A program made the position numbers and the translations under genes. Positions 11,547 through 23,672 of a DNA stretch of 64,000 nucleotides are shown piece after piece (the first letter of the stretch is position 1; every line of letters starts with the position of its first letter). Below the pieces are notes generated by a model that saw nothing but the letters and a program-made list of their open reading frames with translations, made no database searches and was not told where the DNA came from. The DNA is from Blastomyces gilchristii SLH14081 (taxonomy: Eukaryota; Ascomycota; Eurotiomycetes; Onygenales; Ajellomycetaceae): the NCBI RefSeq assembly GCF_000003855.2, contig NW_003101681.1:3675344-3739343 (forward strand), given 5' to 3'.

Positions 11547-12735
11547 TTGATTTCTTACTCTTAATCAGGTTGAAGACAGATATCTTCTTCTTTACAATTT
11601 CAGAAATAGTCTTATAACTACAGTTAAATAAGAACTGAGTTTCAGTGATCTTTTTCTTACAGAAGATATAACTCATGAAGATTAACTATAATATTTATAA
11701 TCAGAAGCTGCTTATAATAGTGAAATGCTTCTATCACTGATATCACTACTTTAAGTGTCTCATGACAGTGATTACTGTTAGAACTGATCATTATAGCTTA
11801 TAACAGTTTACTTTAAACAAGAAACTCTCACAGCAGCAGATCTGCTGAGCTCAGAGACTGAGTGAATTATGATTCAAGATAGAGTATATTAAGAGAACTA
11901 AGAACTTAGCAGATGAACTCTTTTACAGGCCTGACTATATTAAGAAGATCAGAATAACAGAAACAGAGAGACTAGAACAGAATCAAAAGCTTCACAGAAT
12001 GCTTAAACTAAGTATTGCAAAGAGATTGACTGAAGAGTCTCTTAATTCTTTATAAGAGAAGAAGAGAGAAAGAGAAAAGAAGTCTGTATAACTACTTTCT
12101 ATAATACTGAGAGTCAATATTCTAAGAATTTCTGTAAGAATTCTTGAAGAGAGTATCTATAATCTGAAGACTTTACAGGCTTTAAGAAGTACTGTGAAAG
12201 ACCTGATATAAGAAGAAACAGAGTATAAGTCTTTATAAGATCTTCTGTTCAGATTGTCTGAACTATAACTGAAGAATGAATATACTCAGTATATTCAGAA
12301 ACTACTCACAGCAGGAACTAATTCTGCAGAAATAAAGAATTGAAGAGACTTAAATAATCTCTTATAAAGAGAGAGCTGAATTTATGTATCTGTAAATGAG
12401 TTTCTATGTATAGAACTTATTAAAAGATATCATGACTCTTCTTTAATAAGTTATTTTACAGATACTGGAACCCATGAGTTGCTTATAAGAAAATACTTCT
12501 GACTGAAGGTATGAGAACTTATGAAGAAGATAATGAATTCTTATACTATTTATCAGAGTTTGTGAATAGTACAGTTCAGATTATATAAAGAACTTACTTC
12601 TCTACTTATTCTATGAGAACCTTGAGAACAGCTAGAAATGAACATTCTCATGAGTCTCTCTGAAAGTAAGAACATATATATTGCCTGCTTTGACAGTATG
12701 CTGATGATAGTAGATTACTTTATTAAGATGACACA
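11547..12735 (+). pseudogene. pol of C1, part 1 (RNase H end, integrase N-terminus)
   Basis: The translation gives RNase H residues (a YNIYNQELL-like segment), a linker, then the integrase zinc-domain region (FTDTGTHELLIRKYF, around 12460-12500) and the catalytic core start (MIVDYFIKMTH). It stops at the B1 insertion and resumes at 18458. Frequent TGA/TAA codons and missing zinc ligands show decay. Confidence 0.75.
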
Positions 12736-13021
12736 TGTGGCGGGCTGCGCCCGATCAATCATATAGACTATTCCGTACACTTCATAGATTTCTACCGCCT
12801 CATTCCCGATCGCCGATTCTCGGCTGCTACAAACGCGTGTATATTCTTCCGCCTCGAAGCACTACCATGTACATCACCACATACACATATAAATATTCAC
12901 TTTGATTGCTGATTCTCACACTTTCTCTTTCTTTTCTTCTCTAATGTTTTTCTCTTTGTTATATAAGATCTATCAATATTATATCAATCTATTCAGCATA
13001 GGCCTCTTATACTAGAAAAAT
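12736..13021 (+). repeat. 5' LTR of B1
   Basis: The 286-bp LTR begins TGTGGCGGGCTGCGCC and ends near GGCCTCTTATA. It has one copy of the internal unit that includes CTCGGCTGCTAC and ACGCG. A TATA-like segment (tataaatattcac) lies in the middle. Confidence 0.88.
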
Positions 13022-13312
13022 TTTCATCATCTTCTTATTAGAAATGATTATTCATGCATTATCTTCTCATTAGAAATGATTATTCATCAAGAGATATCTG
13101 AACATATAACAACATGTAAGAAAGAGAAACAATCAGTTAAAGCAGACACTGAGTTCTCAGATAGAAGCTTGCTCATCAGTCACTCTGACTCTGTAATAAG
13201 ATCTTATAAAGAGAGTAAGATCTTATAAGAGAATATCAGTGAAAGACCTGAGAGTTCTGACATTCAGATGTATAAGATATTCATACAATTACACATCTGA
13301 TAATCAATAATC

Positions 13313-14530
13313 ATGTCTAATAATAATATGAGAGAACTCTTGAATGTGAGTATAGAAGTGATATCACAGTGACTTCAAGCAATGTTGAAATTACAACAGC
13401 AATAAATAGCTGATATGTATACAACTCAATAATACTAATATGAAGAGATTCAACAATTATCATAATAAGAAACTCAGACAATTTCAACATCTATAGAATT
13501 GAATATAAAAGCACTGAAAGAATGCTTAGATACTTCTGTATATTTTAATACTTTCAATCTCACTCTCTACTCATCATGAAGAATGAAAATGCTCATGAAA
13601 CTGAGTATAGATGAAGATGTCATCAGTTCACTAATTAATCAAGATTAATATATCAATGAATAATTGAAGGATCACATGAAACAGAAGTTTCATCCATGAA
13701 TGAAAGCATGTAAACCAGTGTTGTAAATGCCTGATAACATTATCAAATATCTTGATGTCCTGTTCTGAGACACTGTTATGTAATAGAAAGTATTAGATTG
13801 ATTACAGAGTATCTGACAGAGAAATACTTCTCTTACAACATTCATCTCTGACTTCAATATTAAAATCCTAGAAGTAGGAGATTAATCTTGAGAGAATTGA
13901 ATGAAGATTAGTATACTCAAGAAGACATTAACTTTCAAACTCTTACAGGCTCTTATAAGTGTAGATGAAGACTAGACTTATGAAGGCTTCTGTACACAGC
14001 TTCAGACATTGAATAACTGTCTTATCAAGCTCAAGAGTATACAGAACAGTGATAGAAGATGTTATATCTCAGTAACTCATATATTCACACTGAAGAATAA
14101 CAATAATGCAGATACTATGAATTGAGTAGACTCAAATATCTATATATAAGCAAGAGTCTCTGCTGTTTGAACAGGCTTTCAAGTTTCTGATATCACTTCT
14201 GAAGAAGTCACTGATCAATATCAATAAGAAGTGTGTATTAACTGTAACTGATCAGAGCACATTGCTTTCAACTGCTGATCAATCTATATACCTTCTCAAT
14301 TGAGAGAAAGATCAGTGTCTTCTTATTCAAAAGATAAATCAGTGTCTGTTCACATCAATCATATTACAGTGAAGAAAGATTCAGAAGATAACTATAAGAA
14401 TGTCTCAGTGAAACAGAGAAAAGATTAGCTCCTGTTCAAATTTGTAAACAGAAGCTTGAAAAGATCAGATGACAATGATTTGAAGAGAAAATAACAATGA
14501 ATGTGATTCTTATATCTACTGTGATTGATA
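13313..14530 (+). pseudogene. gag of B1
   Basis: It starts at an ATG (MSNNNMREL) about 290 bp after the LTR. It contains a capsid-like helical region and ends with a CCHC zinc knuckle at 14234-14275 (C-I-N-C, H, C spacing 2-4-4), in which the residue before S-E-H is now TGA. Gag packages the genomic RNA. Stops appear at Gln (TAA), Arg and Trp (TGA) positions. The gag frame (2) runs about 30 nt past the pol ATG at 14497. Confidence 0.82.
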
Positions 14531-17500
14531 ACATGTATAATATGAAAGCTATGATAGACAGCAGTCTATACTACTATATAATGATAAAATCTTCAGTTGT
14601 AAGACATTATAATCTTCAGTGTATCTCTTTATCAAAACTCTGACTTCTTGCAGAATTTGATAATCTGAAGAATGTTTGTATCTGTTATATAGTAAAACTA
14701 AACATCAATGTGAGAGAACATCAATGTGAAGATGTCTATATATATGAAGTTGATAATCTCAACTATAATCTTATATTAGAACTTGCCTGACTATCTGAAC
14801 AAGGCATCTTGCTGAATACTTGAAACAGGAGCTTGATATTCTCTAATGATGACAGGATTCATGAAGATGATATTCACAAGACTATGAATCTTACACAGAT
14901 CTCTGTCAATGCTTATAAAATACTCTGAAAAAGAAGTCATTATCAAAATCACTAATAGAGTTACTGATAAGTTCACTGACAGTAGAATCATATGTCAATC
15001 TATTTCATCAGTCTGACTGATATCAAAAAGGCTCTAGAAAAGTTATTCTGTGTTATAATAACAGATTCTTGTATAAAACTCTCTCAATAATATCATGAAT
15101 ATCTAGATATCTTCTGACAAGATAATATTATAAACATACTCTTCTTATGAGATTCTGAAGTGAATCACAGTATTAAGTTAGAGAAAAAGAATGATAAGAA
15201 TTCTGAACTATTATAAGATTCTCTTTATAACATGTTCTGAGATAAACTTCTTCTTCTTTAAAAGACACTCAATGATTTGTTGAATAAAGAATTCATACAT
15301 ATTAGCAACTCTTTCACCACAGTCTCTATTCTCTTTGCAAAGAAACCAGGTGAAGGACTCTGATTCTGTATGAATTATTGAGAATTGAACAGATTAATAA
15401 AGAAAGACTGTTATTCTTTATCTCTTATCAATGAAACTCTAGCTTGTATTGAACAAGCTCAATGATTTACAAAGTTAGATATCATTGCTGTGTTTCATAA
15501 GATCTACATCACTGAAGAAGATGAGTGACTTATAACATTCTGAATATAATATAATCTCTTTGAATGAGTAGTCACACTCTTTGAACTGATCAATACTCTC
15601 AGTACATTTCAGAAGTATATTAACTGAGCACTCTGAGACTTTCTTGATGAATTTACATCTACTTATCTAGATAACATTCTCATCTTCACTGATAAATTCA
15701 GAAAGAAATATCAAGAGCATGTGTAAAGAATATTACAATAACTATGAGAAGTGAAACTATTAATTGATATTGACAAGTGTGATTTCAAAGTCAAGAGTAC
15801 TAAATACTTAGATTTCATCATAGAAGCTGATAAGAGAATTTAAATGAATTCTGAGAAGGTCTCTGCTATTCTTGAATAAGAGGTCTCACACACTGTGAAA
15901 GATGTATGAAGCTTCATCAAATTTGCTAACTTCTATCAGTAATTTATATGAAACTTCTCAGATATTATGAGATTACTTACAGAACTCACTAAGAAAGATG
16001 CAGTATTTCAATAATTAGTAGATACTGAAGCTGCATTTACACAGATAAAGAAGATGTTCATTAATATCTCTCTGCTGATAACATTCAATTCTGATTATAA
16101 GATAGTTATTGAAGCTGATTTCTCTGACTATGTAACAGAGAGAGCAATATTATAATATAATGATAAAGATGTTCTATAATCATGTGTCTTTATATCTAAG
16201 AAACTGAGTTCTGCTGAATGCAATTATGAGATCTATAATAAGAAACTTCTTATGATTATACACTGTTTAGAAGAATAAGACTCTGAACTCTGAAGTATCT
16301 CTGAATTTAAAATAGTCATAGATTATAAGAACCTCAAATACTTCACAACTATCTATAAACTCATTAAATGACAGATACAATGATCTGAGTTCTTAAGCTA
16401 CTTTTATTTTATAATACACTACTGTTCTGACAGCCAGAACTTAATGACAGATGCTCTTTTATGATGAGAGTAAGATATGTTATCTGATATAACAGATACT
16501 CACTAAATGAATTAAGAGCACTGACTCTTGAATCTGAAGATACTAGTTGATCAAGATGAAATAACTCATGATACTATATACACTTCTTCAATTAAAACAC
16601 TCTCTCTTCAAACTGACACTGACACTGACACTGATATCTTGACTTCTTCTGAACCTACACTGAATGAATTATAATATATAACAGCTCAAACTGATGAACT
16701 TCTCTAAGCACTTACTGAAGCAGTATATCAAGAAGCACTCTGATTCTCTCCAGAACTATGTATAAGAACTAACATCTCAGAATGCTCAATTAATGATAAT
16801 AATGCTCTATAGTTCTGTAAGTGATGTTGAGTCTTCTACTTCAAACTCTTATACACTCGGATAATGCAAGAGATGCATAATTTATATATAACTGATTATT
16901 CAGGTTATGAATAACTGTATTAAATGATCTTCTGAGAGTTCTACTGATCTGAGATATTAAACAGCATCAGATGTTTTATCTGAAACTGTAACTGTTATTT
17001 CTTCATCATCTTGTGAAAGAACTGTAGAAAAGATCTGCTGAAATCACTTGATATCTCTGATAGAATCTGATGAGATGTGATAATTAACTTCACTATTGAT
17101 CTCTCTGAGAGTAAGAACTATAGAAACATTCTGATCATTATGAACTGATTGAGTAAGAGTGTTATATTAAAACCCTGTGACAAGATGAATACTGAACAAG
17201 TCACTGAAGCTTTTCTAAGAAGCCTGTTCTATCAGATGCATGAATTACTGAGATTTATAGTATCAGATCAGAGCTGTCAATTTGTGAGTGCTCTCTGAAC
17301 AAGAATCTGTCAAGTTCTCAAGATTATACACTGTCTGTTAACTATCTATCACTCTGAGACTGATAATGCATCAGAACAGACAATTCAGACTGTAAAGAAC
17401 TATCTTTATAAGTTCTGCAATTACTTACAAGATGATTTGCATGACCTGCTTCTACATACAGAGATTGCTATCAATGAATGAGATGCTGTTTCAACAGATA

Positions 17501-18130
17501 TAAGCCTGTTCTTCCTTACACACAGTTATCACATGAAGATGTTGAATCTTCTAGAGATTACACAGTTCATACTGAACTTCTGCAGTTCAATTCAGATCAC
17601 TGATAATATAGTAACAAAACTCTGAGATACTCATAATTGAGCAGAGGTCTTCATGACAACTGTGAAACAAGATTAAGAGAATCAAATCAATGTTCACTGA
17701 GACTCTGCTGAATAATATAAGATAGAAGATCTAGTATAATTAAATATTAAGAATATATGAATTATATGTCCATCTCATACACTAGATGACTGTCATGTCA
17801 AGTATAAAGTGATAGAAGTTCTAGATAGTCACAACTACTGTCTTAATACATCATCAGAAATTCATAATATCTTTCACACAAGCTTGCTCTGCTGCACTGT
17901 CACTGATCTGTTCTCTTCTCAACTAATTTTCAACTGACAATCACCAGAGATCATAGAAGAAGATAATGAGCTTGAGTGAGAGATTGAAGATATTTCTGAT
18001 AAGAGATCACACAGCTGCAGTTAATAATATCTTATGAAATGAGTCAGCTATGATCAACTGACCTGGACTCTGAGTTTCATATTATCTGAAATGACAGTTC
18101 TTGACTGATGAGAACTGCTTCTGAAAAGAG
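14497..18130 (+). pseudogene. pol of B1 (protease, RT, RNase H, integrase, chromodomain)
   Basis: All domains lie in frame 1, beginning at ATG 14497. The protease has D-S-S instead of D-S-G near 14550. RT has YLDN at 15664-15675 instead of YLDD. RNase H lies around 16080-16480, integrase around 16860-17700, then the conserved tail (KYKVIEVLDSHNY, FHTSLL). A C-terminal chromodomain near 17990-18120 shows YLMK, V-YDQLTW and a final E. Chromodomains of such elements direct integration to heterochromatin. About 1,200 codons show no frameshift, only transitions to stops and changed catalytic residues. Confidence 0.88.
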
Positions 18131-18138
18131 AGGGCTAA

Positions 18139-18452
18139 TGTGACAGGCTGTGCCTGATCAATTATATAGACTATTCTGTACACTTCATAGATTTCTATCA
18201 CCTCATTCCTGATCATCAATCCTCAGCTGCTATGAATGTGTATGTTCTGATCACTGATCCTCGGCTGCTACAAATGCGTGTATATTCTTCCACTCTGAAG
18301 CACCACCGCGTACACCATCACATACATGTATAAATATCCACTTCAATTGCTGATTCTTGCACTTTCTCTTTCTTTTCTTCTCTAACATTTTTCTCTTTGT
18401 TATATAAGACCTATCAATATTATACCGATCTATTCGGCGTAGGCCTGTTACA
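18139..18452 (+). repeat. 3' LTR of B1
   Basis: At 314 bp it is longer than the 5' LTR because it has one more internal tandem unit at about 18210-18280. It ends GGCCTGTTACA against the acaca target duplication. Confidence 0.88.
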
Positions 18453-18457
18453 ACACA

Positions 18458-20060
18458 CTTTATATTCACCTGTAAGAACTTAAAGTCAAAGAATTTGACT
18501 TATATCTTTGTCTATGATATAGTTCAGTTTGGACTGACCGCTGAGACCATGAATTTCACATTTGATCTCATTTGATCTGGTCTCATACATTTCTTGGCGT
18601 GAATCCCGCTGGGACTTGCCATTAAAAAAACATACAAAGTGACTATATATCAGATCTTAAAATGAAACCATGACTTGAAAAAAATGAGAAAGTAGTTTCA
18701 TTTGGTCTCATTTAGTTCCATTATTAGCATAAAGTTACTATTTTTAGACATTTTAAGGTTTATTTTAGACTATTTTTAATTTTTTAAAAAGTAATGCTTT
18801 TTGGTAACACTCAAATGAGATTTAAAGTCATTTAGAGCAATAAAAATAATTTAAATTGAGAAGTGAAAATCATGGTCTCATTTGGAAAATGTGACAAGAG
18901 TAGACAGTAAGTTTCACTGAGACAGTATGAAACTACTATCTAATGTTAAAACTGTGTAATGAGATCAGTCAAATTGATAATGAGACTATCAAAAAATCTA
19001 ATCCTGGTCTCAGACACGGTCACACGGTCAGTCTAGTTCAGTTGCATGAGTTATCTGTGAATATTATCTCAGACAGAGAATCAATCTTTGTAAAAGAGTT
19101 CTGATCTAAGCTGATAACTATACTGAAGATCTTGTGACATCTAAGTATGACTTTTCATCAACAGACAGATGATCAGATAGAATATCTGATGAGTATATTA
19201 AAACAGTATCAGTCATACTTTGTCAATTATAATCAGAATGACTGAGTGCATTGATTATCACTTACAGAGTATATATACAACAACTCAAAGTATGTCAGTA
19301 CAGATAAAACTCTCTTTGAGATACTCACTGAGACTTATCTGTGAATAATCTTGATAAACCTGTGAGAGTACACTATAGAGTGTGATAATATCTGTGAATG
19401 AGCTGAGAGAATTCAGAATATCTGAAAGATAGTCTGTGAATTCTTGAGAAAGACTCAAGAGTATCAGAAGAGATACTATGACTTTAAGTATATTATAGAG
19501 AGTTTTAAGAAAAATGATAGAGTCTGACTGAGTCTAGAGAATATTATTATATATAAATTTAGTAAGAAGCTGAATCTCCTACAGATAGAGTCTTATAAGA
19601 TTATGAAGAAAGTTAGCTCACAGTTCTACAGATTGAAACTATTATCTGAATTATAGATATATAATATTTTTTATATCACTTTACTCTGTGAATATAAGAA
19701 ATTCTTAGAAGAGAACTCTGTACCTCATCACTCTGTTTATAAAGTGCTAGAGAGTGAAAGAGAATATCAGATCAAAGAGATTATTAGCTCAGAGAAGTGA
19801 GATCACAAGCTCTGATTCAAGATTCATTGATAAGAGTATGCTGATAAAATGAATAAGTTCACTTAAGAATCATTCAAGCAGATAAGATATCTGTAGAAGC
19901 TAAGACATAACTTTTATACTATAAATTCTGATAAGTCAGAATAATGTGATCTTTACTAAGAATCTGATTGTGATAAAGATATTAATATTATCATTTATAA
20001 ACTCTAGTCTATAAGATAATAAGTTTCTACTGAAATGAACAGTTCATGATGTATGCAAAG
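18458..20060 (+). pseudogene. pol of C1, part 2 (integrase core, tail, chromodomain)
   Basis: This continues after B1 and is broken again by the MITE at 18530-19035. Integrase core residues follow (INRQ, then YNNSKHVS and TLFE), then the tail (DRV-LSLENIII, KLNLL) and an AYRL-like SQFYRLK segment. A decayed chromodomain lies at about 19745-19960 (EREYQIKEII, then EYADKMNKFT, ending SDKSE). There are multiple stops. Confidence 0.78.
18530..19035. mobile_element. hAT-like MITE copy 1 (506 bp)
   Basis: The termini are TGGACTGACCG (left) and the complement of TAGACTGACCG (right), flanked by an 8-bp duplication gttcagtt at 18522-18529 and 19036-19043. The empty site is seen in C2 near 44350. It has no coding capacity. 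Subterminal CATTTGG/GGTCTCA-like motifs recur, as transposase-binding repeats do in hAT elements. Confidence 0.88.
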
Positions 20061-20193
20061 AAAAGAAGAAATCATATTCTTATTAAAGTTAAAAAATAAA
20101 GAAAATAAAAACAGAACTGTGAATATAATTTAGAGATTAATAAAGAAAAAATAAAGAAAACTTACACTTATATTCTTAATATCTGTAACATTT

Positions 20194-21715
20194 AATCTCT
20201 CTGTGACTATTAATTCCTCTCTTCAGAGAAGTAGAGAGTATTATATCTGTAGTACAGATAATTGTTGCATTTGATGTGAAGACTGTCAGAAATGTACAGA
20301 CTTCAGAGAAGCTGAATATCAGAGTGTACACAGTTGTAACAGAGTCTTGAGAGCTGGCTATTTATACATATGATCAGATATCTTTCATGAAGCTGTGTCT
20401 GCTCTCTCAGTTATACTGAAGTATTCAGCCTGAAAATAATTAAGATGTGAAGAGAGAGCTCATCTGTTCAGATCAACTTCTGTTATAAATTCATGACATT
20501 TTTATTGTCTTAATTACCTGGATTTTACAGATACTCAGAGACTCATCTCTCATTAATAATGAGATTGCAGAAATGCACTGCAGTATGAGAACTGTTGATA
20601 GAGAATCTAGACATATTTACATATATCTGATCAGAGATTGTGTGAGTAGAAAGAGAGTGATTATAGGTCTGTAAAGCTGCAGAAGACACTGACAACACTG
20701 AAAGCTTTGTAAGAACTGTCAGCTAGAATCTGTAAGAAATTACTTATCAAAAGACTTACAGCAAAGAGTGAGACTGTGCTGCTTGAAGTCAGAGACTGAT
20801 CTAAGAGAGACATGAGATTAATCACTGACCTGAAGATCAAGTGTGATGACAGAGCAGAGAAGAGTGAAGACACTATTATAAGTGATGATATTCCTGCTTC
20901 ATCAGCTAGTAAAATGTAATCAGAGAAGTTATAGAAATACTTATAAAAAGCTCAGCAGTAATCAGATATTCTTTGTAAAGATATTGAAATTAAAAAAAGT
21001 TTTATTCTTGAGAAGTTCTTGAATCAATATACAGATATTATTAAAATCACTCTCTCTATATTATCTGAATGAAAACACTTTATAAATGAATGAGAATACT
21101 CATAGTTTATAATATTAAAAGCTATTACAGAAAAAGAAAAAAGAAGATAAGATTCTGTGAATAGATCTGAGATATTTATACTACTCTAAAGAGATTTATT
21201 TGCACTGTAAGTGATTCTGCAGAACAGTCAGATCACTCTAGTAAATAAAGTATGATTATGAATTACAGATCTGAATCTTTATATATAACTATAAAGAGTG
21301 ATTGCAGACTGCAGATATCTTGATTCTACAATTCTACAGAGTTAGTAAAAGAATGAAAAATTCCTCATATTTTTCTACAGTGTCAAAGAATGATGATTTA
21401 CAAGAATAAGTAAAAGATTAACTCACAAATACTTCTCTTTGATGAGAGTGATCTCACAGAAAGTGATTCATTTGCAGAATGAATCTATGTGATAGTCACA
21501 CAAGAATCTTATAAAAAAATGATTAAAGAACAACTGAAATTCTTCACATTGAAAGATGTAGAATGAATCTGTGTAATAATTACATCAGAATCTTATGAAA
21601 ATGATTGAGAGTCAATCAAAACTCTTCTGTATAGAAGGTGTGAGATGAATCTATATAATAGTCAGAGAATGATTTGCAGATTATAAACAATCTTATGAAA
21701 TAAGAAACTGAGTGA
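20194..21715 (+). pseudogene. Extra sense ORF (ORF3) of family C, copy C1
   Basis: Downstream of the chromodomain, frame 1 gives a Cys cluster (YYICSTDNCCI, CEDCQKCTDFR) near 20239-20310. It then gives YQSVHSCNRVLRAGYLY and, from about 20660, a helical stretch (KLQKTL, ELSARICKKLLIKRLTAK). The C-terminal part with DESDLTESDS and a tandem repeat lies one frame away, after a 2-bp length difference from C2 near 21370. I do not recognise the family. Same-frame conservation with C2 supports a real ORF rather than chance. Confidence 0.55.
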
Positions 21716-21880
21716 CAGACTCTTTTCTCTTTATAATAATAAGGGATTTTTTCCTCACTGAGGTTTTTTTTTATATAGATATGAAGGATTTTTAGCGAGT
21801 ATCACTGCAGTGCTGAGCCTGATTCTATGAAATCACTCAGTAAAAGGCTTCACGGATGAAGTCTTAGAGAGAGAGAGATA

Positions 21881-22137
21881 TATAAGAAATCTCACTTCTT
21901 GCAGATTCTTTATCTCTATTTCTATCTCTCATATAATCAATAGAGTTAGCAGACCTTGACTACACAAACTATATAGACTGAAGTTCACGAATACTATTCA
22001 TAACTCAGCTTGAATGCTATTATACATTTAATCACTACATTTTATCTTTCTATCATGAATACTTCTAGTAGTTAACAGTATATATCACGCCAAGCTGCAA
22101 ACACCTGAATAATCGCCTGCGAGCACTTATTCTTACA
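21881..22137 (+). repeat. 3' LTR of C1
   Basis: The 257-bp LTR begins TATAAGAAAT (TGTAAGAAAT in C2) and ends TTCTTACA, so the ends form a short inverted repeat. A purine run (gagagagagagata) sits just upstream as the polypurine tract. Confidence 0.85.
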
Positions 22138-23392
22138 CAATGTTTGTACATAAGTCTTCAAATCATGAATAAATCATTAAGTGAGAAAGTCTTTGAATAT
22201 TAACCAGCTACATGTGTTAATTTCATTCATTATTATTCATAGACTGGCCGCCAGAACCATGAATTTCACATTTAATCTCATTTAATCTGGTTTTATACAT
22301 TTCTTAGCATAAATGCTGCTGGGACTAATTATTAAAAAAACATGCAAAGTGACTATATATCAGATCTCAAAATGAGATCATGACTTAGAAAAAATAAGAA
22401 AATATTCTTATTTGATTTCATTTAGTCTCATTCTTAATATAAAGTTATTATTTTTAGATATTTTAAGGTTTTCTTTAGACTATTTTTAATTTTTTAAAAA
22501 GTAACACTTTTTGATAATACTCAAATGAGATTTAAAGTCATTTTAAGAAATAAAAAGAATTTAAATTAAGAAGTGAAAATCATGATCTCATTTGAAAAAT
22601 ATGATAAGAGTAGATAGTAAGTCTCACTGAAACAGTATAAGACTACTATCTAATGTTAAAACTGTGTAATGAAATCAGTTAAATTGATAATAAGATCATC
22701 AAATATTCTGATTCTGATTTCAGACACGGTCACACGGCCAGTCTAATTATCTATCAGTGCTTTGTATATAGTATAACATCATTTTCATAATCATCAATTA
22801 ATATAGTAGTGATTTTATTGTATAATTTGAATTGAAGATCTGATCAGTGTATTTAATATTTCAATTCAATCACTTATTATAGTATGACTGAGCATCTCAT
22901 CTTGATAATACTGTAATTGTTAAGTTAATTCAGTTTTAATTAAATAATTATTTATAGATCTATTTTCATTGAGTTTTATATACACTTCTATAATCAGCTT
23001 TCTTTATATCATCAGATTTTTAAATCATTACTTATAAGCTAAGTATCTGAGAAAAGCTGTTTATCTGTTAGAATGTGAGACATGTTAATTAAAATCACTT
23101 TTAATTCAATTTTAAAATATTAGATGTTATACTCTTTCAGCTCTGAGAGCTTTGGAATAATTTTCATTTTAATATAACTGTAATTGTTCTCGAATTTATA
23201 GATCTTATCTGTTTTAGCAGCTGACTTTGCAGTGAGATTGAGATTTATTCTCTATTTCTGTAAGTATTGCTCATAGATGATTTTCATCATATCTACTTCA
23301 GAGAACTCTGCTTCTTGTAAATAGCAAAGCATGTTATTATTTCAGTAATCTCATTAACAGAGCTATCTTGATTAAGACTATTTTAAGTAAGT
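22138..23392. other. Unclassified AT-rich DNA hosting C1, a MITE and B2
   Basis: Apart from the MITE I see no element ends or recognised domains. On the - strand 23316-23121 gives about 65 codons with a single stop (EAEFSEVDMMKIIYEQYLQK, then a Lys-rich stretch), possibly a remnant of an older coding sequence. It could be a decayed transposon or former intergenic DNA. Confidence 0.5.
22240..22745. mobile_element. hAT-like MITE copy 2 (506 bp)
   Basis: The left end is TAGACTGGCCG and the right end the complement of TAGACTGGCCG. The flanking octamers are attattca (22232-22239) and attatcta (22746-22753), differing by two transitions. It is the most mutated of the four copies. Confidence 0.85.
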
Positions 23393-23672
23393 GTAGAGTG
23401 AGACTGAATGCGCTTGATCAATCATATAAACTATTTTATTACACTTCATAGATTTCTACTGAGGTGTTGATTCTCAGTTACTTATTCTCTGTCAGAAGCT
23501 CCAATTCTCAGCTGAAAACTCATGAAATTTCTATTCTTCTGCTCTGAAGCTTTACTATATACATGTATAAATATTCACTCTGATCACTGATTTTCATACT
23601 TTCTCTTTCTTTTCCTTTTCTAATGTTTTTCACTTTATTAAATAAGATTTATAAATATCATGTCAATCTATT

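Larger units (their letters stand above)
12736..18452 (+). mobile_element. Family B gypsy chromovirus copy B1, complete
   Basis: This is a full-length 5717-bp element with two LTRs and a 5-bp target duplication, acaca, at 12731-12735 and 18453-18457. The uninterrupted site is seen in C2 near 44270. It inserted into the C1 integrase. The pol frame stays open to translation, apart from point stops, for about 3.6 kb without an indel. Confidence 0.93.
11547..22137 (+). mobile_element. Family C gypsy chromovirus copy C1 (5' part beyond L1)
   Basis: The copy enters within the RNase H region right of L1 and runs to the 3' LTR at 21881-22137. It is interrupted by B1 (12736-18452) and a MITE (18530-19035). 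It matches C2 (43100-47231) throughout. Its order is RNase H, integrase, chromodomain, extra ORF, purine-rich tract, LTR. Confidence 0.88.

Noticed and set aside
13313..18130. TGA read as Trp (mitochondrial or alternative genetic code)
   Set aside because: TGA also sits at Arg positions and TAA at Gln positions, catalytic residues are changed, and LTRs show the same transitions. This is decay, not a code change.
20661..20873. Antisense frame opposite ORF3 of family C (also at 45969-46172)
   Set aside because: It is seen in both copies, but the sense frame is far longer and contains the Cys cluster and tandem repeat. The antisense frame is a by-product.
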